DNA of 64,000 bases from Bradyrhizobium tropiciagri (GTDB taxonomy: Bacteria; Pseudomonadota; Alphaproteobacteria; Rhizobiales; Xanthobacteraceae), in contig NZ_LFLZ01000034.1 in assembly GCF_001189845.1 (NCBI RefSeq), positions 1 through 64,000 on the forward strand, in the 5' to 3' direction. Below, piece by piece: positions 54,220 to 62,563 of this stretch; the first letter of the stretch is position 1, and each line of letters begins with the position of its first letter. The notes below the pieces were generated by a model, which saw nothing but the letters and a program-made list of their open reading frames with translations, did not search any database and was not told the origin of the DNA. The translations under genes and the position numbers were made by a program.

Positions 54220-55065
54220 CTATTTCTGCGGTCCCGACAGCGAGATGTCGCGCTCGGCGCGAAACACGTTGCTGTAGAGATTGGCGATCCATTGCCGCCC
54301 GCTGGAGGTGATGTTGAGGTGACGGATCGCCTTCTGCACATGCGGCGCGACACTGTCCCAGTAGAAGCGCGGATAGAGGTCGACGAGGTCGGCCGGCGAA
54401 TCATAGCCGAGCTGGCGGTTCAGTCCGGCCTCCTCGAATTCGATGTACAGCGCGTTGGCCTTGCGGATGTAATGCGGATCGCCGAGCTGGCCGATCAGAT
54501 CAGCCGCGCGCAGCAATATGGCCTCGCCGCCGAAGTCCTTATCGCCGTCCGGAGCGCTCTGCGGAAAGCGCGTGCCCTCGATGGCGCGCGCGATGCGCTC
54601 CTTGTCGAGCAGCGCGACGCCCTTGAGCCGCTCCATCACGAAGATCTTCGAGCGGTCGACGTGATAGGACATCAGCGCCGCATCCGACGAGCCGCGCGGC
54701 AGGATCACCTTGCGGCCATCGGCAGCGACCAGATAGCCGTTATGGTCGTCGGCATCGAACAGCCCGCGCACATAGCCGATGTCATGGGTGAGGCAGGCGA
54801 TGATGACGTGCGCATAATCCTCGGCGCTCATGTGCGAGTGCAGCGCGCGGCCGCGCAGGATGTCGTGACCGGCGAGCGTCACCAGCATGGTGTGCTCGAC
54901 ATTGTGGTAGAGCGCGTCGCTGTTGCCGATGCATTCGATCGCGATCCGCGCGATCGAGGGCACCATCTCCACCAGCTCGGTCTGCGAGGAGCCGAAGCGG
55001 CGCTGCATGTATTCGCCGAGGAATTTGCCGAGCGCGTCGGCCGCAAGTTCGGGAAGGGTCATCAC
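54220..55065 (-). CDS. HD domain phosphohydrolase
   Basis: 281-residue protein with metal-binding histidines of the HD superfamily: His54 and His58 in ALYHNVEHTML and the His94-Asp95 pair in CLTHDIGYVRG, with a later Asp in LRAADLIGQLG. It probably cleaves a phosphomonoester or cyclic nucleotide. ATG 55062 (one codon in) is equally possible. No fused sensor domain. Confidence 0.85.
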   Translation of the reverse strand: MMTLPELAADALGKFLGEYMQRRFGSSQTELVEMVPSIARIAIECIGNSDALYHNVEHTMLVTLAGHDILRGRALHSHMSAEDYAHVIIACLTHDIGYVRGLFDADDHNGYLVAADGRKVILPRGSSDAALMSYHVDRSKIFVMERLKGVALLDKERIARAIEGTRFPQSAPDGDKDFGGEAILLRAADLIGQLGDPHYIRKANALYIEFEEAGLNRQLGYDSPADLVDLYPRFYWDSVAPHVQKAIRHLNITSSGRQWIANLYSNVFRAERDISLSGPQK

Positions 55066-55212
55066 GGCATTGACCTCCGAGATCGGGTGGTGAGCTTACG
55101 GCCTGCCAGCATTTCAGGGTAGCCCCGCGATATGACATAATGTTAGCGGCCGGACCGAAGTGGCTCGACCGATGTGGCCCGTAATAATGCGGTGTGGCGC
55201 GGGAGCTGGTGG

Positions 55213-55614
55213 ATGGGTGTCGATCTCTTGAACGTCAAAGGCCTGAGCGAACTGGATCAAGCGGCTCCGGTCGTGATGGTCAATCTGATGCGATTTCGCC
55301 AGCGCTCGCTCGCCGGCGACGGCTCGGGCTGGGATGCCTACCTGCGCTATAGCGCGCTCACCGTGCCCATGATCAAGGCGCGCGGCGGCACGCTGCTCTG
55401 GACCGGCAGCGCCGAGACGGTCGCGCTGGGCGAGCCGGCAAGCCAACGCTGGGACTATCTCGCGCTGGTGTATTACCCGAGCGTCGCGGCCTTCCTCGAC
55501 ATGATGACCTCGGCCGACTACGAGACCCGCTGCGACCCGCACCGCCGCAACGGCTGCGAGGCGCACGTCATCATCGCGACGCGCGAGGCGTACAGCAAGT
55601 TCAAGCTGGGGTGA
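55213..55614 (+). CDS. DUF1330-like small protein
   Basis: 133-residue protein resembling DUF1330 (dimeric alpha-beta barrel): VVMVNLMRFRQRS, GGTLLWTGSAETV, WDYLALVYYPSVAAFLDMMT and an end AHVIIATREAYSK. This ferredoxin-like fold also occurs in haem- and polyketide-handling proteins; function unknown. ATG 55213 follows GGGAG; an upstream in-frame start at 55174 would add non-conserved sequence. Confidence 0.8.
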   Translation: MGVDLLNVKGLSELDQAAPVVMVNLMRFRQRSLAGDGSGWDAYLRYSALTVPMIKARGGTLLWTGSAETVALGEPASQRWDYLALVYYPSVAAFLDMMTSADYETRCDPHRRNGCEAHVIIATREAYSKFKLG

Positions 55615-55640
55615 CTGAGGCCGCCTGCGTAAGACGTTAT

Positions 55641-55773
55641 CCGTCACCCCCGCGCAAAGGCTTCGCCTTTGTCGCTGGAGGAGCGCGAAGCGCGTCTCGA
55701 AGGGTCGACGGCCCGACTGTGGCCGATTCATCCTTCGAGACGCGCGCCAAAGCGCGCTCCTCAGGATGACGGG
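55641..55773. repeat. dispersed inverted repeat, family B (copy 3)
   Basis: Arms CCGTCACCCCCGCGCAAAGG and GCGCTCCTCAGGATGACGGG with inner CGTCTCGAAGG/CCTTCGAGACG pairing. The right end supplies the last codons and the stop of the TetR gene. Confidence 0.85.
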
Positions 55774-56387
55774 TTTGAGAGCGTAAGCGGCTGCAGCGCC
55801 GCGTGGCAGGCCGTCTGCACCACCCGGCAGACCTCATCCCTCGACCGCCCGGCGGCGCTCAGCGAGGCGAAGGTCGGATAGCTCGTCAGCGCGAAGATCA
55901 GGTCGACGGCATCCTTGCGGGCCTGCGGCGATGCCTGCTTGGCTGCGATGCGGTCGATCAATCCGGTGACACCGCGACGGCGGCGCTCGTTGCGCTCGCG
56001 CACCGCTTCGGCGAATTCGGGATCGGTCGCCATCGCGTCGTGCAGGCGCCCGACCGCGGAATCGCGGCTCCAGAATGCGCAGAAGATCTCGACCATGCGG
56101 TCGAGCGCGGCGCGCGGATCGGCCATCGTCATGGCGTCGGCGAGTTGATGCAGGCCGCCGTGGCGCGCGATCTCGTCGAACACGGCCTCGAGCAGCCCGC
56201 GCCGCGAGCCGAACTGGTTGTAGACCGTCAGCCGCGTCACGCCCGCGGCCTTCGCCACCGTATCCAGCGAGAAGCGCGCGATGCTCTCGCCCTCGCGCAG
56301 CGTGCGCGAGGCGGCTTCGATCACGCGCTCGCGGGTCTCGGCGGTGGCGGCGCTGCGCGCCGGGCTCACATAGCTGCGCGGTGGCAT
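55761..56387 (-). CDS. TetR/AcrR family transcriptional regulator
   Basis: 208-residue regulator. HTH: TRERVIEAASRTLREGESIA, then FSLDTVAKAAGVTRLTVYNQ. The C-terminal ligand domain is helical. Its final residues NPSS and stop come from the edge of the family B repeat (55761-55773), so the end may have been altered by repeat insertion. Divergent from a small membrane protein with a perfect ATATACAT/ATGTATAT operator between them. Confidence 0.9.
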   Translation of the reverse strand: MPPRSYVSPARSAATAETRERVIEAASRTLREGESIARFSLDTVAKAAGVTRLTVYNQFGSRRGLLEAVFDEIARHGGLHQLADAMTMADPRAALDRMVEIFCAFWSRDSAVGRLHDAMATDPEFAEAVRERNERRRRGVTGLIDRIAAKQASPQARKDAVDLIFALTSYPTFASLSAAGRSRDEVCRVVQTACHAALQPLTLSNPSS

Positions 56388-56414
56388 CGGTTTGCCTTGC
56401 TTTCGTCAGATTGA

Positions 56415-56431
56415 ATATACATTATGTATAT
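56415..56431. promoter_or_regulatory. TetR operator candidate
   Basis: ATATACAT-T-ATGTATAT is a perfect 8-base inverted repeat with one central base, 27 bases upstream of the TetR start and 10 bases before the ATG of the membrane protein. It is AT-only in a GC-rich region, as expected for a promoter-overlapping operator. Confidence 0.75.
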
Positions 56432-56441
56432 CTAATTTCCA

Positions 56442-56867
56442 ATGCCCATTTGGAGCAACGTCATGCAGACCGTCCTCATCATAGCCTTGTCGCTTCACGT
56501 CCTGTCATCGGTGTTTTGGGCCGGCTCCAGCTTCACTTTGGCGCGCACCGGCGGCCTTGGTGGCGAAAGGCTGTTGGGCCCGCAAATCGGGGCGGCGACG
56601 GTTGCGATCGTGACCGGCGCCACGCTGTGGCGCCTGGTTCATGAAGGCTCGTTCGCGCTGTCGGAGCAGATCCTGGCGGGTGGCGCGATCGCAGCACTGG
56701 CCGCGATCGCCGTGCAGATCATCGTCGGCGGCGGCGCTGTCAGGCAGTTGCGCAATGGCGCGGCCGATCCGTCGGCCGCCCGTTCGCGGCTCGCCGTCGC
56801 CCAGCGTATCGCGGCCGGGCTGCTCGCGATCACCGCGCTCTGCATGGGTGCGGCGCGCTACGCGTGA
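56442..56867 (+). CDS. small integral membrane protein
   Basis: 141-residue protein with four predicted membrane helices (VLIIALSLHVLSSVFWAGSS, IGAATVAIVTGATLWRLV, AGGAIAALAAIAVQIIVGGG, AAGLLAITALCMGAARYA). His in LHVLSS and the WAGSSF segment recall small cytochrome b- or CopD-like four-helix proteins, but metal ligands are not convincing. ATG 56463 is a possible start. Probably repressed by the divergent TetR protein. Confidence 0.75.
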   Translation: MPIWSNVMQTVLIIALSLHVLSSVFWAGSSFTLARTGGLGGERLLGPQIGAATVAIVTGATLWRLVHEGSFALSEQILAGGAIAALAAIAVQIIVGGGAVRQLRNGAADPSAARSRLAVAQRIAAGLLAITALCMGAARYA

Positions 56868-56875
56868 CTTTTTCT

Positions 56876-57005
56876 TACCTTTCCCGCTTGCGGGGGCGGT
56901 CGCTGTGCCCAAAGGGCGCAGCGGGTGGGGGCTCTCGCCACCCAACGATCCTCCCGCAAGCGGAGACACCCCCACCCCAACCCTCCCCCGCAAGCGGGGG
57001 TGTAG
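56876..57005. repeat. composite palindromic repeat (related to 353-478)
   Basis: CCTTTCCCGCTTGCGGGGGC at the left and CCCTCCCCCGCAAGCGGGGG at the right, with GGTGGGGG segments between. It fills the gap between the membrane protein and FMN dehydrogenase genes. Confidence 0.75.
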
Positions 57006-57027
57006 TCCTGTTGCGGACGCAACATCT

Positions 57028-58245
57028 CTAGAACTTCCGCACCAGGTCCGCCGTGATCTCCTTCAGGCTGCGGATGCCGAGCAGTGCGAGATCACGGTCG
57101 ATCTCGGCGTGCAGCAGCGAGATCGCGCGCGACACGCCGGCCTCGCCCGCGGTCACGGCAGCATAGAGGAACGGACGGCCGATCCAGACGAAGTCCGCAC
57201 CGAGCGCCAGCGCCTTGATGACGTCGGTGCCGCGGCGGATGCCGCCGTCCATCATCACCGTCATGCTGCCCTTCTGCGCGGCGATCTCCGGCAGCGTACG
57301 CAGCGCAGAGACGGTGAAGTCGAGCTGGCGGCCGCCATGGTTGGAAACCATCACGCCGTCGCAGCCGTGCTCGCGCGCCAGCCGCGCGTCTTCCGGTGCG
57401 ATCAGCCCCTTGACCACGAGCTTGCCGGGCCAGCGCTTGCGGATCAGCTCGACATGCTTCCAGGCAAGCTGGTCGCGGCTGCCGATGTTGCGCATCAGGT
57501 TCTTCGACAGCACCGGCGGGCCCTGCTTGGCGTCCATGTTCTCGAAATGCGGCATCCCGTGATTGAACACGGTGCGCGCCCAGGTGTTCAGCAGCCAGTC
57601 CGGATGGGTGATGGTGTCCCAGAACACCCGCGGCGTGATCTCGAGCGGGACCTGGAAGCCGTTGCGGATGTTGTTCTCGCGGTTGGGCGGCACCGGCACG
57701 TCGGCGGTGACGACGAAGGTGTCGTAGCCGGCCGCCGCAACGCGATCGACGAGCGGCTCGATGCGCTCGGGAAGACCGGCGAGATAGGCCTGGTACCAGG
57801 CCTGCTGATTGGCGGCGCGGACGTCCTCCAGCGTAATCAGCGAGGAGGCCGAGAGGATCATCGGGACGTTGGCGGCGGCAGCGGCGCGCGCCAGCACGAT
57901 GTCGCCGCGATAGGCGCACAGCGCGGACGAGCCCATCGGCGGAATCCCGAACGGCGAGGCGTAGGTCTTGCCGAACAGCGTCGTGGTCTGATCACGGCCG
58001 GAGACGTCCTTCAGCACCCGCGGCACGAAGCCGTATTCGTCGAAGGCCCGGCGATTGTCTGACCGTGCCGCGTCGGTCTCGGCGCCGCCGGAGATGTAGC
58101 CGTAGAGGAATTTCGGCAGCAGCTGCCGCGCCCGCGGCTCGAAATCGTCGAGTGTGAGATAGCGGCGCAAATGCCGGGGCACGGCGCTCGTCGCGCGGTT
58201 GACGGTTGCGGGAGGCGGGGAGGGCGCTGCGGTCCGGTCGTGCAC
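57028..58245 (-). CDS. FMN-dependent alpha-hydroxy-acid oxidizing protein
   Basis: 405-residue intact member of the L-lactate dehydrogenase/glycolate oxidase family. FLYGYISGGAETDAARSDNR, the flavin region FGIPPMGSSALCAYRGD, KLVVKGLIAPEDA (Lys), VMVSNHGGRQLDFTVSALR with active His, and MMDGGIRRGTDVIKALALGA. Oxidises a 2-hydroxy acid to the 2-oxo acid with FMN. It is a distant paralogue of 25792-26927, with a longer N-terminus. Confidence 0.92.
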   Translation of the reverse strand: MHDRTAAPSPPPATVNRATSAVPRHLRRYLTLDDFEPRARQLLPKFLYGYISGGAETDAARSDNRRAFDEYGFVPRVLKDVSGRDQTTTLFGKTYASPFGIPPMGSSALCAYRGDIVLARAAAAANVPMILSASSLITLEDVRAANQQAWYQAYLAGLPERIEPLVDRVAAAGYDTFVVTADVPVPPNRENNIRNGFQVPLEITPRVFWDTITHPDWLLNTWARTVFNHGMPHFENMDAKQGPPVLSKNLMRNIGSRDQLAWKHVELIRKRWPGKLVVKGLIAPEDARLAREHGCDGVMVSNHGGRQLDFTVSALRTLPEIAAQKGSMTVMMDGGIRRGTDVIKALALGADFVWIGRPFLYAAVTAGEAGVSRAISLLHAEIDRDLALLGIRSLKEITADLVRKF

Positions 58246-58289
58246 GTTGGGCGTTTCCGTTGTTCTTGGTTCTTGGTTGGAGCGTGACG

Positions 58290-59099
58290 TTAGCGCCTGC
58301 CGCCGCGCCCGGCAATTTTCTCGTTGAACGCGTTGACGGACTGGCTGACGTCGCCGAGCGTCTTGCGGGTTTCGGCGATCATCGTGCCGGACTTCTTGTC
58401 GAAGCTTTGGATCAGTTCGCGCAGCGAGATCACGGTCGGCAGCAGCTCGCCGCCATATTTGTCGCTGCCAAAACTCTTCAGGAACTTGTCGGCCGAGGCG
58501 AGCTTGGCGTCGACCGTGCTGATGCCGTCGTCGGCGGCGTCGATGAAGCCCGCGATCAGCTCGCCATTGCCCGACAGCGAGTTGGTGAAGTTCTCGAGCC
58601 CGAGCAGCGAGTCCTTGATGTCGGCCTCGTTCTCGGTGATGACGCGGTCGACATTGCGCAGCGCGACGCGCAGCTTCTCCTGGATGCCCATCGTGCCTTC
58701 GGCATCGGCCGTCAGCTCGGGAATCCCGTCGGCGCCGACCGCAGGCGGCGGCGCATCGTCGGTGCCGCCGGTGAAGGAGATCGATGCTATCCCGGTCAGG
58801 CCCTGGAATTCGAGACCGGCCTGGGTGTCCTTCTTGATCGGGGCGTTGCCCTCGATCCGCGTCATCGCCACCACGCGGTGCCGGTCGAGCCGGATCGAGA
58901 CCACCTCGCCGATCCGCACGCCGGCGAAATTGACACTGGCGCCGCGGCGCAGGCCCGACGCCGAGCCCTCGAACACGACGCGGAACGGCACCATCCGCTT
59001 GATGCCGGCATAGCGCTGATAGCCCAGCCAGCCGCCGAGCGAGCCGGCGATCAGGGCCAGCGTCAGGGTGCCGATCACGAGATTGCTGGCGCGCGCCAT
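58290..59099 (-). CDS. MlaD/MCE domain protein
   Basis: 269-residue membrane-anchored protein: one N-terminal helix (NLVIGTLTLALIAGSLGGWL) and a single MCE domain (RMVPFRVVFEGSASGLRRGA, SVNFAGVRIGEVVSIRLD, GLEFQGLTGIASISFTGGTD), then a long helical tail. It would form a periplasmic ring in lipid transport between membranes. The usual permease and ATPase partners are absent here. Start at ATG 59099 (MARASNLVIG); an upstream ATG at 59132 is less likely. Confidence 0.88.
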   Translation of the reverse strand: MARASNLVIGTLTLALIAGSLGGWLGYQRYAGIKRMVPFRVVFEGSASGLRRGASVNFAGVRIGEVVSIRLDRHRVVAMTRIEGNAPIKKDTQAGLEFQGLTGIASISFTGGTDDAPPPAVGADGIPELTADAEGTMGIQEKLRVALRNVDRVITENEADIKDSLLGLENFTNSLSGNGELIAGFIDAADDGISTVDAKLASADKFLKSFGSDKYGGELLPTVISLRELIQSFDKKSGTMIAETRKTLGDVSQSVNAFNEKIAGRGGRR

Positions 59100-59180
59100 G
59101 CGTTTGGGACCTGTCCGCGAAGCAGATTGCAACAGATAGCGGATTTGCCGCCGATAGTCACCGCGCCTCGGGTCGCGGGA

Positions 59181-60110
59181 TCAGGCCGCCGACTGCTTCC
59201 GCGAAGCCGCGAAGACACCGGCCAGCACCAGGGCAAAGCCGATGAAATGGAAGGCTTGCGGATGCTCGCCGATGAACACGATCGACATGATGGTGCCGAA
59301 CACCGGAACCATGTGGAAGAACGGCGCGGCGCGGTTGGCGCCGATCAGCTGCACACCGCGGTTGAAGCACAGATAGGCCAGCGTCGAGGGGAACACCGCG
59401 ACATAAAACAGCGACAGCAGGTTGTTGGCCGTGAGCTGCATCACCGGGCGCGCGCCGAGTTCCCAGATCAAGAACGGCACCAGCAACAGCGCGCCGCAGC
59501 CGAAGGTGAAGGCCGCGACCGATAGCCCGTGGATCTTGGGCCGCTTCAGCGTCAGCACCGAATATAGCGCGAAGATCACCAGTGCGACGATGAAGATCAG
59601 GTCGCCCTTGTTGAACTCGATCTTCGACAGCGTCGTGAGATCGCCATGCAGCAGGATCACCAGCACGCCGGCGAGCGACAGCAGCACGCCACAGAGCTGC
59701 GCCAGCGTCAGCCGCGCGCCGAGCAGGATCAGCGACCACAGCGCGACCATCAGCGGCACGGAGGATTGCAGCAGCAGCGTGTTGAGCGCCTGGGTGTACT
59801 CGAGCGCCCAGTATTGCAGCGTGTTGAAGGCGCTGATGCCGGTCATCGACAGCAGCATCATGATGCCGAGATTCTTGCGGATCGCAGGCCAGTCGCGGAC
59901 CAGATGTTTCCAGGCAAACGGCAGGATGATCAGGAACGCCATGAACCAGCGCAGGAACGACAGCGTCACCGGCGGAATGTGGCCGGCGGCGAGCCGGCCG
60001 ACGATCGCGTTGCCGGCCCAGCACATCGCGGTGATGCACAGCAGCAGATATGGCTGGTTGGCGATCCAAGAGCCGGACGCGGGCGTTGCGGTGGAATCGG
60101 AGGCAGACAT
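59181..60110 (-). CDS. EamA family (DMT) transporter
   Basis: 309-residue membrane protein with ten predicted helices, closely related to 52996-53973 (shared NQPYLLL, PPVTLSFLRWFMAFLIILPF, LAYLCFNRGVQLIGANRAAP, FFHMVPVFGTIM). It lacks the GSAK tail. Probably a metabolite exporter; substrate unknown. Confidence 0.91.
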   Translation of the reverse strand: MSASDSTATPASGSWIANQPYLLLCITAMCWAGNAIVGRLAAGHIPPVTLSFLRWFMAFLIILPFAWKHLVRDWPAIRKNLGIMMLLSMTGISAFNTLQYWALEYTQALNTLLLQSSVPLMVALWSLILLGARLTLAQLCGVLLSLAGVLVILLHGDLTTLSKIEFNKGDLIFIVALVIFALYSVLTLKRPKIHGLSVAAFTFGCGALLLVPFLIWELGARPVMQLTANNLLSLFYVAVFPSTLAYLCFNRGVQLIGANRAAPFFHMVPVFGTIMSIVFIGEHPQAFHFIGFALVLAGVFAASRKQSAA

Positions 60111-60291
60111 GCGATGAGGCCCGGGTTCACGACGCCGCGGCCCGCCCGGCTGGTGTTACCGGGCCGGTATGGATTTCCCCGGCCCCTGTCACAGACACGG
60201 ATTCCGCCATTCCATCAATGGGGATGGACGCATCGCGACCATGCGCGAAGTCCCCCTTCCGGAAGACGCCTCCGCACTTTCCGAGGCGTGT

Positions 60292-60678
60292 CTAGCCGTG
60301 CTCCGGCGGCGTGGTCTGGCGCTTGACGATCTGCTCGGCGAGCTCGATCAGGATCCGCTTGGTGTCGGGGTCCTGCACGTCGCGGAACACCCGCAGCATG
60401 CGCAGTTCGAGCAAGGATTGCAGCGATTCTGCCGCCTGGCCTCCCTGTGTCGGCGCTGTCGTGGCAGGCCGGCGATTGAGCATGTCGGCGGCGATCCCGA
60501 GCATCTCGGCGACGGTCGCCAGGCGGCCGGTATCGACCTTCACCGTGCCGTCCACGCTGTTCCTTTGCAAGGAGGCGCCCGAGCACAGGATCTCGGCGAG
60601 ATCGGCCTGGGACAGTCCGATTGCGCGCCAGCGCGCCTGCACCAGTTGATCAATCTGGTCGTCCTGCGATGTGCTCAT
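60292..60678 (-). CDS. helix-turn-helix domain protein (XRE-like)
   Basis: 128-residue protein. Residues about 10-65 form a lambda-repressor-like HTH: ARWRAIGLSQADLAEILCSG ... VKVDTGRLATVAEMLGIAAD. A helical tail (LRMLRVFRDVQDPDTKRILI) may dimerise. Similar proteins occur as stand-alone regulators in Bradyrhizobium; target unknown. It lies 352 bases from luxR and on the same strand. Confidence 0.8.
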   Translation of the reverse strand: MSTSQDDQIDQLVQARWRAIGLSQADLAEILCSGASLQRNSVDGTVKVDTGRLATVAEMLGIAADMLNRRPATTAPTQGGQAAESLQSLLELRMLRVFRDVQDPDTKRILIELAEQIVKRQTTPPEHG

Positions 60679-61030
60679 GGTGCGCTTCGGCGATCTCCAG
60701 CTACGTCCGTCGACAGCATGTCCGCGACAATGATTGGTAGCAAATGGAACTGCGGTTCGTCGCGATGGGACTTTTACGGATCAGCCGGATCGACCAATGG
60801 TCCCGCCGCACCGGGCAGGCTCTGCGATGCGCACCCGTGGTCCGAGATGCTCGTGTTGGCGTCATCCGGCCCTGATCTTCTTATCAAGACCGTGCGCGAA
60901 TGCAATCTGTGAGCGACGGCTGCGATGAATCCAACCCGGATGTGTGATGTCGCCACACATCGCGGCGCTTCGAACGGGGCGGCGGCGGCGCATGGCTGCA
61001 GCCCCGAGCACGCCGCGATCGCTGCGCGGC
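60679..61030. other. 352-base gap downstream of luxR
   Basis: No credible gene. A perfect inverted repeat GATGTGTG-ATGTCGC-CACACATC lies at 60939-60961; without a T tract it is more likely an operator or RNA stem than a terminator. Confidence 0.5.
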
Positions 61031-61804
61031 TCACAAGTCGATGATCCCGAGCGCGATGCTCTTCGCCACCCCGTGCGTCTTGTTGGATGCTTCGAGCTTG
61101 CGCAGCGCCTGCTTGATGAAGCCTTCCACCGTCTCCGGAGAAATACCGAGGATCTGCGCGGTATCGGCCACGGTCTTGCCGCGCGCCGCCCAGGCGATCA
61201 CTTCCTTCTCCCGCCCCGTGAGCTTGATGGTTTCGGCGGCGTCGGCGGGCTTCAGGATGGTCGGTGCGTTGCGCTGGTCGCGGTTGACGATGTCCATCGC
61301 CCGCTGCACCCAGTAGATCATCAAGAGATGCAGTTCATGCCGATGGCAGACGAACAGCTTGTCGAAGTTGCGCGGCTCGTCCTCCCAGAAGAACACCGTC
61401 GAGCTCGAGTGCACGGCGCCGAGCCGGTCGCGATAGTGGAAGGGCACGACGAAGCCCTGGCGGAATCCGTGATCCCGCGCGGCCTCCATCATCTTCAGCT
61501 CCGGCGGACGCTTGCGCCCGTGCCGCTCCGGCAGCTTCAACTCGCCCCAGTGAAACGGCGTGTTGGTTCGTCGCACCCGCGTCAATGCCGGATCGCAATG
61601 AACGAAGTCGTTCTGGATGTAGGCGCGCTCCCAGGCCGGCGGATAGGTGCCGGTATGGTACGGCAGATCGAGCTCGGGCCGGCCCGCATCGATGAAGGCG
61701 AAGCCGGAGAAGCCGTAGTTCTGGATGACCCGGTGCAGCGACAGTCGAAGCTCGTCGATCGTGCCCGACGCCTCGATACTCGAAATCGCTTCTTCCAGGA
61801 TCAT
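61031..61804 (-). CDS. LuxR family acyl-homoserine-lactone-responsive regulator
   Basis: 257-residue quorum-sensing regulator. The N-terminal autoinducer domain has the ligand-contact residues Trp58, Tyr62, Asp71-Pro72, Trp86 and Gly117, matching Trp57, Tyr61, Asp70, Trp85 and Gly113 of TraR. The C-terminal HTH (about 195-257) reads LTGREKEVIAWAARGKTVAD, then TAQILGISPETVEGFIKQAL. It diverges from luxI with a perfect ACCCCCGG/CCGGGGGT repeat at 61813-61831 in the 81-base gap. It very probably binds the signal made by that synthase and activates luxI and the P450. Confidence 0.93.
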   Translation of the reverse strand: MILEEAISSIEASGTIDELRLSLHRVIQNYGFSGFAFIDAGRPELDLPYHTGTYPPAWERAYIQNDFVHCDPALTRVRRTNTPFHWGELKLPERHGRKRPPELKMMEAARDHGFRQGFVVPFHYRDRLGAVHSSSTVFFWEDEPRNFDKLFVCHRHELHLLMIYWVQRAMDIVNRDQRNAPTILKPADAAETIKLTGREKEVIAWAARGKTVADTAQILGISPETVEGFIKQALRKLEASNKTHGVAKSIALGIIDL

Positions 61805-61812
61805 TGACTAAA

Positions 61813-61831
61813 ACCCCCGGTTTCCGGGGGT
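61813..61831. promoter_or_regulatory. lux-box-like inverted repeat
   Basis: ACCCCCGG-TTT-CCGGGGGT: two perfect 8-base arms with a 3-base centre, 54 bases before the luxI ATG and 8 bases before the luxR start. The ACC...GGT ends and the roughly 20-base size match lux boxes, although the inner bases differ from the classical ones. Confidence 0.7.
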
Positions 61832-61885
61832 ACCACAATTAAGCCTTTTTGTCCCAGATGCCGGCGACATCTGGAGGCGGAGGGA

Positions 61886-62563
61886 ATGTCGCAGCATTGG
61901 GGGGAATACCACGCGCTCGTCACCACCGAAGAGCGCTATCCGGCACATGTTCAGGCGATGCTGAGGCTGCGCAAGCGGCTGTTCGTCGATCATTGCGGCT
62001 GGCTTCTGACCACGACCGGCGACGTCGAGCGCGACCAGTTCGACGTCTGGTATACTGAACACTGCCTGCTGTTTCTCGGTTCGGAGCTGATCGGCGGCTT
62101 CCGCGCCATCCGCACCGACTATCCGTACCTCACCAAGTCGGTCTTCCCGCAGCTGGCGCAGCGCCGCTTTCCGAGCCGCCGTGACGCCTGGGAAATCAGC
62201 CGCTTCGGCGTGCTGCCGGGGGCGGCAACCGCATCGGCCGCGCGCGTCAACTATGCGCTGATGTTTCGCTTCGCCGAGCTGCGCGGCGCGGCGGCGCTGG
62301 TGGCGATGGCCGACCTCACCTATGAGCGCTTCCTCGCGCGGATGGGCATCCTCACCCACCGTTACGGTCCGCCGCAGGTGATCGGCAACGACCGCTACGG
62401 CCGCCCGCTGACGGCGCTCGCCGGCGAGATTCCGCTCGATATCGCCGGCAATCCCGGCCTGACCAAATTCCTCGACCTTGGACGGCAATTGGAGATTCAC
62501 GATGCCACACATGTTCTCGGACGTTCGAGCGTTTCGGAGCGACCCGCTCAAATTCCTGCTTGA
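61886..62563 (+). CDS. acyl-homoserine-lactone synthase (LuxI family)
   Basis: 225-residue LuxI-type enzyme making an N-acyl homoserine lactone from S-adenosylmethionine and an acyl carrier. All invariant residues are found at the expected spacing: Arg29, Phe33, Trp39, Asp50, Asp53, Arg73, Phe87, Glu103 and Arg106. GGAGG-type sites precede ATG 61886. Related Bradyrhizobium enzymes use acyl-CoA to make branched or aryl signals (BjaI, BraI); the acyl group here cannot be read from sequence. The 3' end overlaps the P450 gene by 62 bases in another frame. Confidence 0.93.
   Translation: MSQHWGEYHALVTTEERYPAHVQAMLRLRKRLFVDHCGWLLTTTGDVERDQFDVWYTEHCLLFLGSELIGGFRAIRTDYPYLTKSVFPQLAQRRFPSRRDAWEISRFGVLPGAATASAARVNYALMFRFAELRGAAALVAMADLTYERFLARMGILTHRYGPPQVIGNDRYGRPLTALAGEIPLDIAGNPGLTKFLDLGRQLEIHDATHVLGRSSVSERPAQIPA

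Noticed and set aside
60774..61034. Minus-strand 86-codon frame between luxR and the HTH gene
   Set aside because: No ribosome site, Ala/Ser/Arg-rich filler composition, and overlap with the end of luxR.
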